In this document: one piece after another, positions 44,421-53,592 of the stretch
How the letters are laid out: each line of letters starts with the position of its first letter
Numbering within the stretch: position 1 is the first letter of the stretch
Made by a program: the position numbers and the translations under genes
Source: Comamonadaceae bacterium
Lineage (GTDB): Bacteria; Pseudomonadota; Gammaproteobacteria; Burkholderiales; Burkholderiaceae_C
DNA: 64,000 nt
Direction of reading: 5' to 3'
Assembly: GCA_947475685.1 (NCBI GenBank)
Contig: CANJNC010000007.1
Location: 1-64,000, forward strand
The notes under the pieces: generated by a model
Databases searched by the model: none
What the model was told of the DNA's origin: nothing
What the model saw: only the letters and a program-made list of their open reading frames with translations

Positions 44421-46085
44421 ATGAAGAAAATAATTTATATTTTATGCCTGTTTGGGGTAATGAATCTAAAGTCACAAACCATAGAAGATTTGAATGCTGG
44501 TATAAAAAATACCGATAACATCACAAATTTTGGACTTGGATATGACTTGAAAATGTTCAGTCCATTGAAGCAAATCAATAGCAAAAATGTAAAAAAATTA
44601 GTTCCCATTTGGAGCACCAGTCTGAGCAATGAAGTGGGAGAGCATTCCCAGCCCACTGTTTTTAACGGTGTGATGTATATCGTCAATGGAAATTGGACCT
44701 TTGCATTGGATGTAATGACTGGCAAACAGCTTTGGCGAGTGCCTGTGCAGTATGAAAGAGCTTCTTTAAGGGTCGCTGGTGGCGGGGCGCTTATGAGAGG
44801 ACCTGCAACCATTTTCAACGGAAAGTTATTTAGACAATCCATAGATGATTATTTATTTGCATTGGACATGAAAACTGGTAAGGAGATTTGGCGTAAGAAA
44901 TTTGCCGAATGGAAGGACGGAACAAAAGGCGTGATTGCGCCCTTGATTGCCAACGGTGTTTTAATCAACGGCATGGGAGGAGGTGACACAACTGCGCGTG
45001 GATTTATTGAGGGTTATGATCCAGAGACGGGCAAACAGCTTTGGAGAACTTACACCATTCCTGCACCTGGAGAGCCAGGAAGTGAGACTTGGCCGCATCA
45101 AAATAAACCTGAGGCATGGAAATATGGTGGTGGCGCTACATGGCAATATGCAAGTTACGATCCAAAGTTAGATTTAATTTACGTTGGTACTGGAAATGCT
45201 GAACCTTATAACCCTGAGTATAGAGAAGGTGCTGATAGTCTCTATACATCAAGCATTTTAGCGATAAGACCAAAGACAGGCGAGTTGGTTTGGCACTATC
45301 AATATGTACCCAACGACAGTTATGATTTTGACTCAACCGCTGAAAGTGTTTTAGCAGATCTTAAAATTAATGGTGAGGAGAAAAAGGTTTTGATTAATGC
45401 CCATAAAAATGGGTTTTTATATGTTTTAGATCGTACAAATGGCAAGTTAATTTCAGCAAATCCATATGTCAAGGTGAGTTGGGCCTCGCACATAGATTTA
45501 AAAACTGAACGACCTGTTTTAACGGACTTATTACAAAAGGCAATTGCAGGAGAAACGGTGAATGTGTACCCTTCAAGAGGGACCAACGCCAGTTTAATTT
45601 CATTTAATCCAAGTAGAAATTTAATTTTTTTGAATTCTTGGAATCAAGCAAGAGTCATGAAATTTGTCAAAGCCGAGTTATCTCTTGGGAATGGCTATAC
45701 GGGTGTTGAATCTGGATACTACAAGCCTAGTGATGAGCCATTTGGATACCACATGGCCATAGAACCCGTTACTGGTAAAGTCAAATGGAAGGTTCCAATC
45801 AATGAAATGTATAACTCGGCCGGTGTTTTGTCTACAGACGGTAACTTACTTTTTACAGGGAAGTTAACTGGAGAGATGATTGCTCTTGATCAAAACAATG
45901 GGCGTGAACTTTGGTCATTTAAAACGAGTTCTGGAATCAATGCGCCTCCAATCACGTACACCTTCAAGGGTAAGCAATACGTCACTATTTTATCGGGTAT
46001 CGGAGGTAGCAATCCCAAGCGATTCGCTGGTGAGATGATCCCTAGTGGTGGAGCTGTATGGACTTTTGCTTTGCAGGGTAAGTAA
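44421..46085 (+). CDS. PQQ-dependent quinoprotein dehydrogenase, lanthanide-type DxD motif
   Basis: 554 aa, eight-bladed propeller with repeated tryptophan-docking segments (LDVMTGKQLWRV, LDMKTGKEIWRK, YDPETGKQLWRT). Sec signal at the N-terminus ends MNLKSQ. Catalytic Asp302 sits in VPNDSYDFDST and is followed two residues later by Asp304, the extra ligand seen in lanthanide-dependent enzymes such as XoxF and PedH. The adjacent-cysteine disulfide of classical alcohol dehydrogenases is absent, and the usual Glu metal ligand aligns with Asp189. A cytochrome c gene follows on the next base. The alcohol or aldehyde substrate is unknown. Confidence 0.86.
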   Translation: MKKIIYILCLFGVMNLKSQTIEDLNAGIKNTDNITNFGLGYDLKMFSPLKQINSKNVKKLVPIWSTSLSNEVGEHSQPTVFNGVMYIVNGNWTFALDVMTGKQLWRVPVQYERASLRVAGGGALMRGPATIFNGKLFRQSIDDYLFALDMKTGKEIWRKKFAEWKDGTKGVIAPLIANGVLINGMGGGDTTARGFIEGYDPETGKQLWRTYTIPAPGEPGSETWPHQNKPEAWKYGGGATWQYASYDPKLDLIYVGTGNAEPYNPEYREGADSLYTSSILAIRPKTGELVWHYQYVPNDSYDFDSTAESVLADLKINGEEKKVLINAHKNGFLYVLDRTNGKLISANPYVKVSWASHIDLKTERPVLTDLLQKAIAGETVNVYPSRGTNASLISFNPSRNLIFLNSWNQARVMKFVKAELSLGNGYTGVESGYYKPSDEPFGYHMAIEPVTGKVKWKVPINEMYNSAGVLSTDGNLLFTGKLTGEMIALDQNNGRELWSFKTSSGINAPPITYTFKGKQYVTILSGIGGSNPKRFAGEMIPSGGAVWTFALQGK

Positions 46086-46406
46086 ATGCCGAAAGAGTTT
46101 TTAATAAAAATCAAATGTAGTGTTTTTTTAATGATGGCAATATTTTTTGCTAATGTATTTGCTCAGGAAAAGACAGCATCAATTAAAAGTGGGGAAATAA
46201 TTTATGCTAAAAATTGTTCTACTTGTCATGGCAATAGGATGAAAAATCCGCAGTGGGGGATCAATTTAGAGTTGTTTCCAGTTGAACAAAAAATAAGATT
46301 TATAGACAGTGTGACTTATGGGAAAAATGCGATGCCCCCATGGGAAGATGTATTAAGTACAGATGAGATAGCAAATATTTGGTCTTATTTTTTAAGCCTA
46401 AGATAA
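46086..46406 (+). CDS. small periplasmic class I cytochrome c
   Basis: 106 aa, starting on the base after the dehydrogenase stop. A signal peptide ends ANVFAQ; one heme site NCSTCHGNRM (Cys-x-x-Cys-His), and the axial Met is in NAMPPWEDVLSTDEIANIW. It is presumably the direct electron acceptor of the PQQ dehydrogenase, as in other quinoprotein pairs. Confidence 0.9.
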   Translation: MPKEFLIKIKCSVFLMMAIFFANVFAQEKTASIKSGEIIYAKNCSTCHGNRMKNPQWGINLELFPVEQKIRFIDSVTYGKNAMPPWEDVLSTDEIANIWSYFLSLR

Positions 46407-46438
46407 GAGATTGTTCTAATGATTAAGAGATTGAATCA

Positions 46439-47413
46439 ATGAAAAAAAAGAAATCACTTCTAATGCATATTATTTTCTTGGTATTTGCGTCCCTATGTTT
46501 TAATATTTCAGCTCAGCCCTATCCATCAAAACCCATAAAAATCTTGGTTGGGTTTTCACCTGGAGGAGTACCTGATATTGCTGCTAGAGTAATTGCTCAA
46601 AAATTGACTGAGAAGTGGGGGCAGCCGGTCATTGTTGAAAACAAACTGGGAGCGGGAAGCAATATCGCTGCACAGGCTTTGTCGACATCTGCAGCTGATG
46701 GTTATACACTTTTATCTATATCATCGGCTCATGCGATTGCTCCAAGTATTTATAGCAAACTTCCCTTCGATTCTCAGAAAGATTTCAGTGGCGTATCTCT
46801 GACGTCAACCGGCCCAGCTTTTGTGATCGTGCCTGCGCAACTAGGAGTTAATACAATGGGCGAGTTTTTAGCTTTAGCTCGATCGAAACCTGGACAATTA
46901 AATTTTGCTTCTGCCGGTACGGGTAGTGGTTCTCACTTTGCAATTGAACTGCTTAAATCAAAAGCCAATATTGATCTCGTTCATGTTCCTTTTAAAGGCA
47001 TACCTGAAGCATTGACTGACACAATCGCTGGAAGAACGCATATTTTTATTTCTCCTTACGCTACTGCAGTTCAATTGGTGAAAGATGGCAAGGCAAAAGC
47101 AATTGCGGTGACTAGTGTGTCTCGCGTGGCAGATTTTCCAGATTTACCAACTGTATCTGAATCAGGCGTACCAGGTTATAAATGGATTTTTTGGTATGCA
47201 ATATTGGCTCCAGCCAAAACTCCCAAGCCAATATTAGAAAAACTGCACCATGAAATTGCAAGTATCTTGAATATAACTGAAGTTAAAAATAAATTTCAAC
47301 CTCTTGGGATTGATCCCGTTTCAAATACTCCGGACGAGATGGATCGATTAATTACCGAAGAAATAGCGAATTTTAAAAAGTTGGCTATTGCCGCACAAAT
47401 CAAACCGGAGTAA
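46439..47413 (+). CDS. Bug/TctC-family periplasmic solute-binding protein
   Basis: 324 aa; signal peptide ends NISAQ. Motifs are GFSPGGVPDIAARV, ENKLGAGSNIAAQAL, DGYTLLSI and HVPFKGIPEALTDTIAGRTHI, with C-terminal QIKPE. It lies 32 bp after the cytochrome c gene and 3 bp before another binding-protein gene, so one operon probably supplies the quinoprotein pathway. Confidence 0.93.
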   Translation: MKKKKSLLMHIIFLVFASLCFNISAQPYPSKPIKILVGFSPGGVPDIAARVIAQKLTEKWGQPVIVENKLGAGSNIAAQALSTSAADGYTLLSISSAHAIAPSIYSKLPFDSQKDFSGVSLTSTGPAFVIVPAQLGVNTMGEFLALARSKPGQLNFASAGTGSGSHFAIELLKSKANIDLVHVPFKGIPEALTDTIAGRTHIFISPYATAVQLVKDGKAKAIAVTSVSRVADFPDLPTVSESGVPGYKWIFWYAILAPAKTPKPILEKLHHEIASILNITEVKNKFQPLGIDPVSNTPDEMDRLITEEIANFKKLAIAAQIKPE

Positions 47414-47416
47414 GAA

Positions 47417-48415
47417 TTGAAAATTGGTATTAAGTTTCTTGTCGGTTTCTTTGTTTTAATTTTCCTTTCTTTGACGATCAATTTGGCTATGGCTGCTGAG
47501 CTTGAGGTTGTGCGTGTCAGCGGATTTCCGAATGCAAAAGTTTTACCAATTTATATTGGTGTCAACAAGGGTATTTTTGAAAAGAATGGTATCAAGGTTG
47601 AACTAAATTTAACTGAAAGTTCAAGTCAGCAACGTCAAGATCTGGCATCCGCTCGAATAGATGTTGTTCATTCAGCTCTTGACAACGCACTAGCGATGAT
47701 AGAAGTGGCTAAAAAGGATGTTGTGATCGTATCCGGTGGAGACGGTGGAATGAATGAATTTTTTGTTCAACCGGATATTCAAAAGTTTGAAGATCTGAAA
47801 GGAAAAACCATCATTGTGGATGCTGTAGACACTGCATACGCACTGCAAGCTAAAAAAATCTTATTGCGCTATGGTTTACTAGAGGGGCGGGACTATTTGG
47901 TTAAACCTGCAGGTGCAATTTTGTATCGCTACAAGGCACTGATTGAAAATAAAAACAACTCTGCTGCAATTTTAAATTTACCTTTTAATGTTCAGGCTCA
48001 AGAGCTTGGCTTGCGAAGCCTTGGCCGATTGGTCGATTTATTAGGCCCCTATCAAGCGGTTGGAGCATTTGTCATGAGAAACTGGGCCAATGAAAAACCT
48101 GATCTTTTGAAGAGATACTTAAAAGCTTATATTGAATCCTTGCGTTGGATAAGAGATCCATTGAATAAGGAGTACTGTGTTTCAGTGTTGAAGTCAAAAT
48201 TAAATTTGTCAGATTTTGCTGCAAATCGAACTTATGATTTGTTGAATGAATCAGGATTTGGTTTTAATTTGGATGCAAAACTAGATGATCAAGGATTTCG
48301 AAATATGCTTGATTTACGCCAAGAAATTCAAACCAGTGGTTCGAGGAAAAGTCTTCCCATTGATTCATATGTTGATTTGAGCTTTTATAACAAAGCTATC
48401 AGCGAATTAAAATGA
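47417..48415 (+). CDS. ABC-type substrate-binding protein, NMT1/SsuA-like (TTG start)
   Basis: 332 aa. The TTG at 47417 (MKIGIKFLVGFFV) has CGGAG upstream and gives a signal peptide ending AMAAE. The mature part has VLPIYIGVNKGIFEKNGIKV, SARIDVVHSALDNA and FEDLKGKTIIVDAVDTAYAL, typical of sulfonate/nitrate/pyrimidine-precursor binding proteins. No permease or ATPase gene is close, so it is an orphan component here. Unlike the decarboxylase-like proteins elsewhere in the window it does carry a signal peptide. Confidence 0.87.
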   Translation: MKIGIKFLVGFFVLIFLSLTINLAMAAELEVVRVSGFPNAKVLPIYIGVNKGIFEKNGIKVELNLTESSSQQRQDLASARIDVVHSALDNALAMIEVAKKDVVIVSGGDGGMNEFFVQPDIQKFEDLKGKTIIVDAVDTAYALQAKKILLRYGLLEGRDYLVKPAGAILYRYKALIENKNNSAAILNLPFNVQAQELGLRSLGRLVDLLGPYQAVGAFVMRNWANEKPDLLKRYLKAYIESLRWIRDPLNKEYCVSVLKSKLNLSDFAANRTYDLLNESGFGFNLDAKLDDQGFRNMLDLRQEIQTSGSRKSLPIDSYVDLSFYNKAISELK

Positions 48416-48420
48416 AAAAT

Positions 48421-49053
48421 TCAATTCCAGATTTCAATGATATCTTTTGTTTTTACTACGGGTGTAATCCAACTTCTTAAAAAATCAAGGCTTCTTTGAT
48501 GTGCAACATCTGTGTATGAACCACAAGCATCTTCAGCAACCACGCTAAAGTAACCTAACGATGCCGCATGTCTGCATGTAAACTCAATCCCAATATCGGT
48601 TGCAACTCCAGCAAAAACCAGAGTTTTGATCCCAAGAGTTTTAAGCCGCAGATCAAGTGGCGTATCAATGAAAAATGAAGGTTGGCTTTTTTCAAGAACA
48701 ATATGTCCTCGTCTTGGCTCTAATCCATCTAAGTATTGTGCGTCGAACATTCCGTCCTTCATCGTTTCAACTAGCATATTTGGATCACTCACTTTTTGTT
48801 TTTTCATTAAAAACATTAAAAACGGATCAGTTATGAGATCAAGTGATGGGAGGATATGTTTGCTCCAAAAGACGGGTATTTGGTGCTTGTCTGCGGTATC
48901 TAATAGTAATTTTGCATTAACTTTAATGAGATCTAAGTTGCTGGCCTTGCCTGCAAGGCCGTTTTGCATGTCCCACATAATCAACGCAACCTTATTGGTT
49001 GGAATAAAGTCGATTAAAGATGTCGGAAGAAACTTGTTTTTAAAGGTGTTCAT
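48421..49053 (-). CDS. isochorismatase-like hydrolase lacking the catalytic Cys
   Basis: 210 aa from ATG 49053. The fold motifs are present, with Asp in LIMWDMQNGLAGKA and Lys in HIVLEKSQPSFFIDTPLD. The cis-peptide and nucleophile position reads GVATDIGIEFTCRHAA: Gly stands where cysteine hydrolases have Cys, as in true isochorismatases. It may therefore be a hydrolase with a different mechanism. It ends 5 bp from the convergent SBP gene. The substrate is unknown. Confidence 0.82.
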   Translation of the reverse strand: MNTFKNKFLPTSLIDFIPTNKVALIMWDMQNGLAGKASNLDLIKVNAKLLLDTADKHQIPVFWSKHILPSLDLITDPFLMFLMKKQKVSDPNMLVETMKDGMFDAQYLDGLEPRRGHIVLEKSQPSFFIDTPLDLRLKTLGIKTLVFAGVATDIGIEFTCRHAASLGYFSVVAEDACGSYTDVAHQRSLDFLRSWITPVVKTKDIIEIWN

Positions 49054-49193
49054 ATGAGTCTGAGGGTCTATCAATCGTTGTAATTCTATCTAGTTGGAAC
49101 TTTAAAATTAAAAACTCAAGTCATTGAGGATGTATTTTCAATTTAGAGATGATAGGTTCATAATATGTGAAAAAATGTTTTTAAGGATTAATT

Positions 49194-49457
49194 ATGAGCG
49201 ATTCCAAACAAACTAATCAAACAGCTGATGAATTGTCTAAAGCGAACGGACCAGCTTTTACAAATGAAAAAAAAATTCATCCGTGGCTGCCTGAGGAAAA
49301 GTTTTCATCAATTTGCATGCTTTTTTTCTTATTTGTTGGGTTTTATGGTATTTTCATGGTCAATCGGAATTGGATTTTGTCTTGGTTTGTTGCTTTATTG
49401 TTCTCGCCTAAAATTATAAAAAATATTTTAGATTTTCTTTTAAGAAAAAAGCAATAA
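49194..49457 (+). CDS. small membrane protein (hypothetical)
   Basis: 87 aa. A hydrophilic N-terminus (about 36 residues, rich in K, N and E) is followed by hydrophobic stretches ICMLFFLFVGFYGIFMV and ILSWFVALLFSP, ending in LLRKKQ. AAGGATT precedes the ATG. I do not recognise a family. It lies 44 bp before the lyase gene and may be co-transcribed with it. Confidence 0.6.
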   Translation: MSDSKQTNQTADELSKANGPAFTNEKKIHPWLPEEKFSSICMLFFLFVGFYGIFMVNRNWILSWFVALLFSPKIIKNILDFLLRKKQ

Positions 49458-49501
49458 GCGTTCTAAAACTGCTTTTTAAATTAACTCTCTAGTTTGAAAT
49501 A

Positions 49502-50392
49502 ATGATTAATAAAATAGTTGATAAAAAACAAAATCTTCAGCAGATTTTTCGCAGTGGTGTTGTTCATCGAATACCTTGTGCTTATGATGGTATTTCTGCA
49601 AAAATTGCTGAGAAATCAGGGTTTAAAGCCGTCGCTTTTTCTGGTAATGCAGTCTCTGCTAGTCTACTAGGAATGCCTGATATTGGAGTTCTTGGGATGA
49701 GTGAAAATATTTCTCATGCTGCGCGAATTTCCCAAAATCTATCCATCCCTCTGATTTGTGATGCTGATACAGGTTATGGGGGATTGATGAACGTCATTAG
49801 GACTGTTAGAGAGTTCGAGATGAGTGGGATTTCAGCGATACACATAGAAGATCAAGTCACGCCTAAGCGTTGTGGGTTATTGCCTCAAGGTATTCCTGTT
49901 GTGGATGTTTCAGAACAAGTGATAAAAATTAAAGCTGCAGTTGAAGCTCGAACGTCTAAAGACTTTTTAATCATTGCGCGTACTGATGCAAAATCTATGC
50001 ATGGACTGGAAAATGCAGCCAATCGAGCAAGAGCCTACATAGAGTCAGGTGCAGACGCTGCTTTAGTTATGGGAGCCAATACGCCTGAAGAGTTACGCTA
50101 TGTTGCCTCAATTGTTAAAGCCCCTTTGGTTTGTGTAATTCAAGAGTCACCTCCAACAACCGATTTGACAGATGAATTACTCAATGAGGTCGGTTGTGCG
50201 CTTGCGCTACACGCTGGCATAGCTAGATATGCTGTCGTCAAGTCGCTTATGGATGTTTATAAAGCATTGATTCATGAAGGCAGTACTCTTTCTGTAAAGG
50301 AAAAGATGGCGAGTTTTGACGAATACAATGAAGTGTTAGATTTGAAACAATGGCTTGAAATAGAAAAATACTTTTTATCAAATGTGATTTAA
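49502..50392 (+). CDS. isocitrate lyase/PEP mutase-family lyase (dimethylmalate or methylisocitrate lyase type)
   Basis: 296 aa TIM barrel. Metal-binding Asp residues are in PLICDADTGYGG, and the catalytic Cys124 is in VTPKRCGLLPQG. The Cys argues for a C-C lyase (methylisocitrate or 2,3-dimethylmalate lyase) and against oxaloacetate decarboxylases, which lack it. The following His of the classical KRCGH motif is Leu here. LeuC- and LeuD-like genes follow, the arrangement of dimethylmaleate hydratase with dimethylmalate lyase. The products would be pyruvate plus a small acid. Confidence 0.84.
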   Translation: MINKIVDKKQNLQQIFRSGVVHRIPCAYDGISAKIAEKSGFKAVAFSGNAVSASLLGMPDIGVLGMSENISHAARISQNLSIPLICDADTGYGGLMNVIRTVREFEMSGISAIHIEDQVTPKRCGLLPQGIPVVDVSEQVIKIKAAVEARTSKDFLIIARTDAKSMHGLENAANRARAYIESGADAALVMGANTPEELRYVASIVKAPLVCVIQESPPTTDLTDELLNEVGCALALHAGIARYAVVKSLMDVYKALIHEGSTLSVKEKMASFDEYNEVLDLKQWLEIEKYFLSNVI

Positions 50393-50413
50393 CAAGAGTC
50401 AATTGAATTCATT

Positions 50414-51802
50414 ATGAATACTAAAAAAACACTTTTCGACAAGATCTGGGAGCAACACTCTGTTGGTCAAAGAAATGACGGTAGACATTTACTTTATATT
50501 GATCGACATGTGATTCATGAACTGCATGTGCCCCACGCTTTTAAAAGATTAGATTTGTCGGGTCGTTCAATCAGGAGACCCGACCTCACCGTCATTGTTC
50601 AAGATCATACTGTGCCAACTAGACCAGGGCTGGAATTGATTTCTGAACACATTAAAATAACTCGTGAATACGCTAAAAAGTATCAGCTCAAATTGATAGA
50701 TGTCTCATCTGAGCAGCATGGTATTGTGCATATTGTGTCCTCAGAAATGGGGTTTGCTATGCCCGGATTTACACTCGCTTGTCCAGACAGTCATGCCTCA
50801 ACTGTTGGTGCCCTTGGCTGCTTGGCTTTTGGTTGCGGGACAACAGAGTTGGAGCATATTTTAGCTACGCAAGTGATGGTATTGGATAAACCTAAGCAGT
50901 TGAAGGTCAATATCACTGGAGTCCTTCAACCTGGCGTGAGTGCCAAGGATGTTTCATTGTATTTAATACGGACCTTGGGCGTTAATGCTGGTCGTGGTTT
51001 TGTTGTTGAATTTACTGGTTCAACCGTTCAAGAAATGAATATAGAGTCAAGGATGACGCTATGCAATATGTCAATAGAGTGGGGCGCTAGAAGCTGTTTA
51101 ATCGCTCCAGATTCAAAAGCGATGGATTGGTGCTCCAAGACCCCTCTTTCACCGATGCGTGACCAATCTCTCAGCATGTCTGCATTTTGGGAAAACTTAA
51201 AGAGTGACGATGGTGCATTTTTTGATCAGGAAATTGAATTGAATTGCTCTGAACTAACACCTCAATTAACCTGGGGTACAGATCCTTCTCAGGTGGTTGG
51301 TATCGATGAGTTGATCCCAGATCCTCAAGACATGTCTTTAAACGATCAGCAGCAAGCCTTGAAAGCGATATCATACATGGATGTTCTTCCAGGAGAGCGG
51401 ATTCAAGGAATCAAAGTTGACCGTGTTTTTATCGGTTCATGTTCAAACAGCCGAATCTCGGATTTAAGAGCTGCAGCTTCAATTGTCAAGAATCAAAAAA
51501 TTGCCATTCATCTCAAGGCGATTGTCGTTCCTGGCTCAACACAAATTAAGAAGCAAGCAGAACAAGAGGGTTTAGACAAGATCTTTTTAGACGCGGGTTT
51601 TGAGTGGCATCGATCTGGGTGTTCAATGTGTGCAGGAGCAAACGGTGATATAGGTCTTCCTGGTGAGAGGTGGCTATCAACGACAAATAGAAATTTTGAA
51701 AATAGGCAAGGTCGGGATGTTAAAACTCACTTGGTCAGTCCTCAAATGGCTGCTGCCGCTGCTTTGGCTGGTTCAATCGTGGATGTAAGAAATTACTTAT
51801 GA
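50414..51802 (+). CDS. LeuC-like hydro-lyase large subunit (aconitase superfamily)
   Basis: 462 aa. The 4Fe-4S ligands are Cys343 (IGSCSNSR), Cys403 and Cys406 (SGCSMCAG). HPxGxTxPG-type features appear as TLACPDSHASTVGALG and AFGCGTTELEHIL. The family isomerises or hydrates 2-hydroxyacid/unsaturated diacids. No other leucine biosynthesis gene is adjacent, and a lyase precedes it by 21 bp, so I infer a catabolic hydratase (dimethylmaleate or citraconate type) in place of isopropylmalate isomerase. Confidence 0.88.
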   Translation: MNTKKTLFDKIWEQHSVGQRNDGRHLLYIDRHVIHELHVPHAFKRLDLSGRSIRRPDLTVIVQDHTVPTRPGLELISEHIKITREYAKKYQLKLIDVSSEQHGIVHIVSSEMGFAMPGFTLACPDSHASTVGALGCLAFGCGTTELEHILATQVMVLDKPKQLKVNITGVLQPGVSAKDVSLYLIRTLGVNAGRGFVVEFTGSTVQEMNIESRMTLCNMSIEWGARSCLIAPDSKAMDWCSKTPLSPMRDQSLSMSAFWENLKSDDGAFFDQEIELNCSELTPQLTWGTDPSQVVGIDELIPDPQDMSLNDQQQALKAISYMDVLPGERIQGIKVDRVFIGSCSNSRISDLRAAASIVKNQKIAIHLKAIVVPGSTQIKKQAEQEGLDKIFLDAGFEWHRSGCSMCAGANGDIGLPGERWLSTTNRNFENRQGRDVKTHLVSPQMAAAAALAGSIVDVRNYL

Positions 51803-51806
51803 GCAT

Positions 51807-52433
51807 ATGAATTCATTTACACAATTAAGAGGCGTCGTGGCTCCTGTTTTGGGTGACGATATGAATACGGATCAAATCATACCGTCTGCATATTTAAAAG
51901 ATGTACATGCAAATCTAGGTGAAGGTTTGTTTGCCTACCTTAGACGCAAACCGACTGGAGAGAAAAATTCGGATTTTGTACTCGAAATGGATACGTACAA
52001 GCATTCAAAAATACTTTTGGTCGGCAATAATTTCGGCTGTGGCAGTTCAAGGGAACATGCTGTTTGGGCGCTACAAGAATTTGGTATCCAGTGTTTAATT
52101 GGGAAGAGTTTTGCAGAATTATTTAGAGAAAATTGTTTAAAAAATGGAGTTTTAGCCATATCACTGGATGATGAGAGGTATTCTATTATTTCAAATTTCG
52201 TCTCCAATACAGGGGGAGGAGAGTTGTCTGTTGATTTGGAAAAGTGTGAAATTCAAAATAAAGATCATAAACTTTGTGATTTTCTAATCCATCAAAACGA
52301 GCGCTATATGTTACTCAATGGACTTGACGATATCGGGTTAACACTAGGTAATGTAGATTTAATTTTAAAGTGGGAAGAGCATATGATTGGACATCACTCT
52401 TTTCTTCAATCTTCGATTACGACAGGTTATTGA
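51807..52433 (+). CDS. LeuD-like hydro-lyase small subunit
   Basis: 208 aa swivel domain. LGDDMNTDQIIPSAYLKD at the N-terminus and GNNFGCGSSREHAVWALQEF are the family signatures; FRENCLKNGVLAISL follows. It starts 4 bp after the LeuC-like stop and forms the heterodimer with it. A Bug gene follows 44 bp later, suggesting that the diacid substrate is imported. Confidence 0.9.
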   Translation: MNSFTQLRGVVAPVLGDDMNTDQIIPSAYLKDVHANLGEGLFAYLRRKPTGEKNSDFVLEMDTYKHSKILLVGNNFGCGSSREHAVWALQEFGIQCLIGKSFAELFRENCLKNGVLAISLDDERYSIISNFVSNTGGGELSVDLEKCEIQNKDHKLCDFLIHQNERYMLLNGLDDIGLTLGNVDLILKWEEHMIGHHSFLQSSITTGY

Positions 52434-52477
52434 TAGGCTAACACTTGCCACAGTCGTCTTTTAACGTTTCTTTCATT

Positions 52478-53446
52478 ATGTTTAAAACCTTTCGAACCCT
52501 ATTCTTATTGGCTTGTCTAAATGTGTCGATGCTCTATGCTCAGGAGATAGAGTGGCCAACTAAACCAATTCGCATTGTGTATCCTTATGCCGCAGGTGGG
52601 GTGGGGGATGCAATTTTCAGAGTGATTGGTCCAGCCCTTGAGGCAAAATTGGGTCAACGATTTATTGTTGATAATAAAACGGGTGCAGATGGGAAAATTG
52701 GAACTCTTGAGGTAGTGAATGCCAAGCCGGATGGCTATACCCTTTTGATGGCCCCTACAGCCAATTACTCAGTTAATCAGCATCTTTTTGCCAATCTCGG
52801 CTATGATCCCATCGCACTTTTGGAACCTATTTCTTTGATAGCAGAGGCGCCACTTATTGCAGTGACTTCTATGTCTGGGCCAAATAGTTTGAAAGACTTT
52901 GCTCAACAAGCTTCTAGTAATCCCAAAAAATTTAATTACGGCTCGCCAGGAACCGGTTCACCACCACAACTCGCTGGCGCACTGTTTTCTCAACTCGCTG
53001 GTAATTCCATTGAGCATATAGCTTACCGAGGGACGCCTCCCATGGTCATGGCAATGGTAGGTGGCGATATTCAATTGGCCTTTGGTTCTTGGTCAGCGGT
53101 AGGTACTCAAATCAAGGCTGGAAAAATTAAAGCGTTGGCTACGACTGGTTCACAACGCTTTGAAGAAATATTAAATGTGCCAACAACGAAAGAAGCTGGT
53201 TATCCAGATCTTACAATTACCAATTGGTGGATTCTTTCTGCACCGAAAAACATAGACCTCAAAATCATACAAAAGCTATATGCTGAGTTGAGAGTGATTT
53301 TGAATGATACGCAAATTAAATCCAAGTTGCTTGATATCGGACATGCTTCTATTGGATTGGATCCTAAAGAATCTGCAGCCTTTATTCGGTCTGAAAGTGC
53401 AAAGTATAAAAATTTAATACTCAAAAATTCTATCAAGGTTGAGTAA
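52478..53446 (+). CDS. Bug/TctC-family periplasmic solute-binding protein
   Basis: 322 aa from ATG 52478 (MFKTFRTLFLLACL); signal peptide ends MLYAQE. Motifs are PYAAGGVGDAIFRV, DNKTGADGKIGTLEVV, DGYTLLMA and HIAYRGTPPMVMAMVGGDI. HIAYRG replaces the usual HxPYKG, so the pocket is somewhat changed. It ends the lyase/LeuCD operon, so its ligand is probably the unsaturated or hydroxy diacid used there. Confidence 0.92.
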   Translation: MFKTFRTLFLLACLNVSMLYAQEIEWPTKPIRIVYPYAAGGVGDAIFRVIGPALEAKLGQRFIVDNKTGADGKIGTLEVVNAKPDGYTLLMAPTANYSVNQHLFANLGYDPIALLEPISLIAEAPLIAVTSMSGPNSLKDFAQQASSNPKKFNYGSPGTGSPPQLAGALFSQLAGNSIEHIAYRGTPPMVMAMVGGDIQLAFGSWSAVGTQIKAGKIKALATTGSQRFEEILNVPTTKEAGYPDLTITNWWILSAPKNIDLKIIQKLYAELRVILNDTQIKSKLLDIGHASIGLDPKESAAFIRSESAKYKNLILKNSIKVE

Positions 53447-53592
53447 TCGATGATCGCTTTCTTATTTTTTTAGCTCATTTTTTTTGATTGGGTGTTTCTT
53501 TTTTTTAGGGTATACCATTACATCAAGTCTTTATAATAATTTTAATATTCGGTGTCCTATTCATTTAATCGAAATATATTCGGAGTCATTTG

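Noticed and set aside
50414..52433. Housekeeping leucine biosynthesis leuCD
   Set aside because: No leuA or leuB nearby; a Cys-type lyase and a Bug gene flank it. Not fully excluded.
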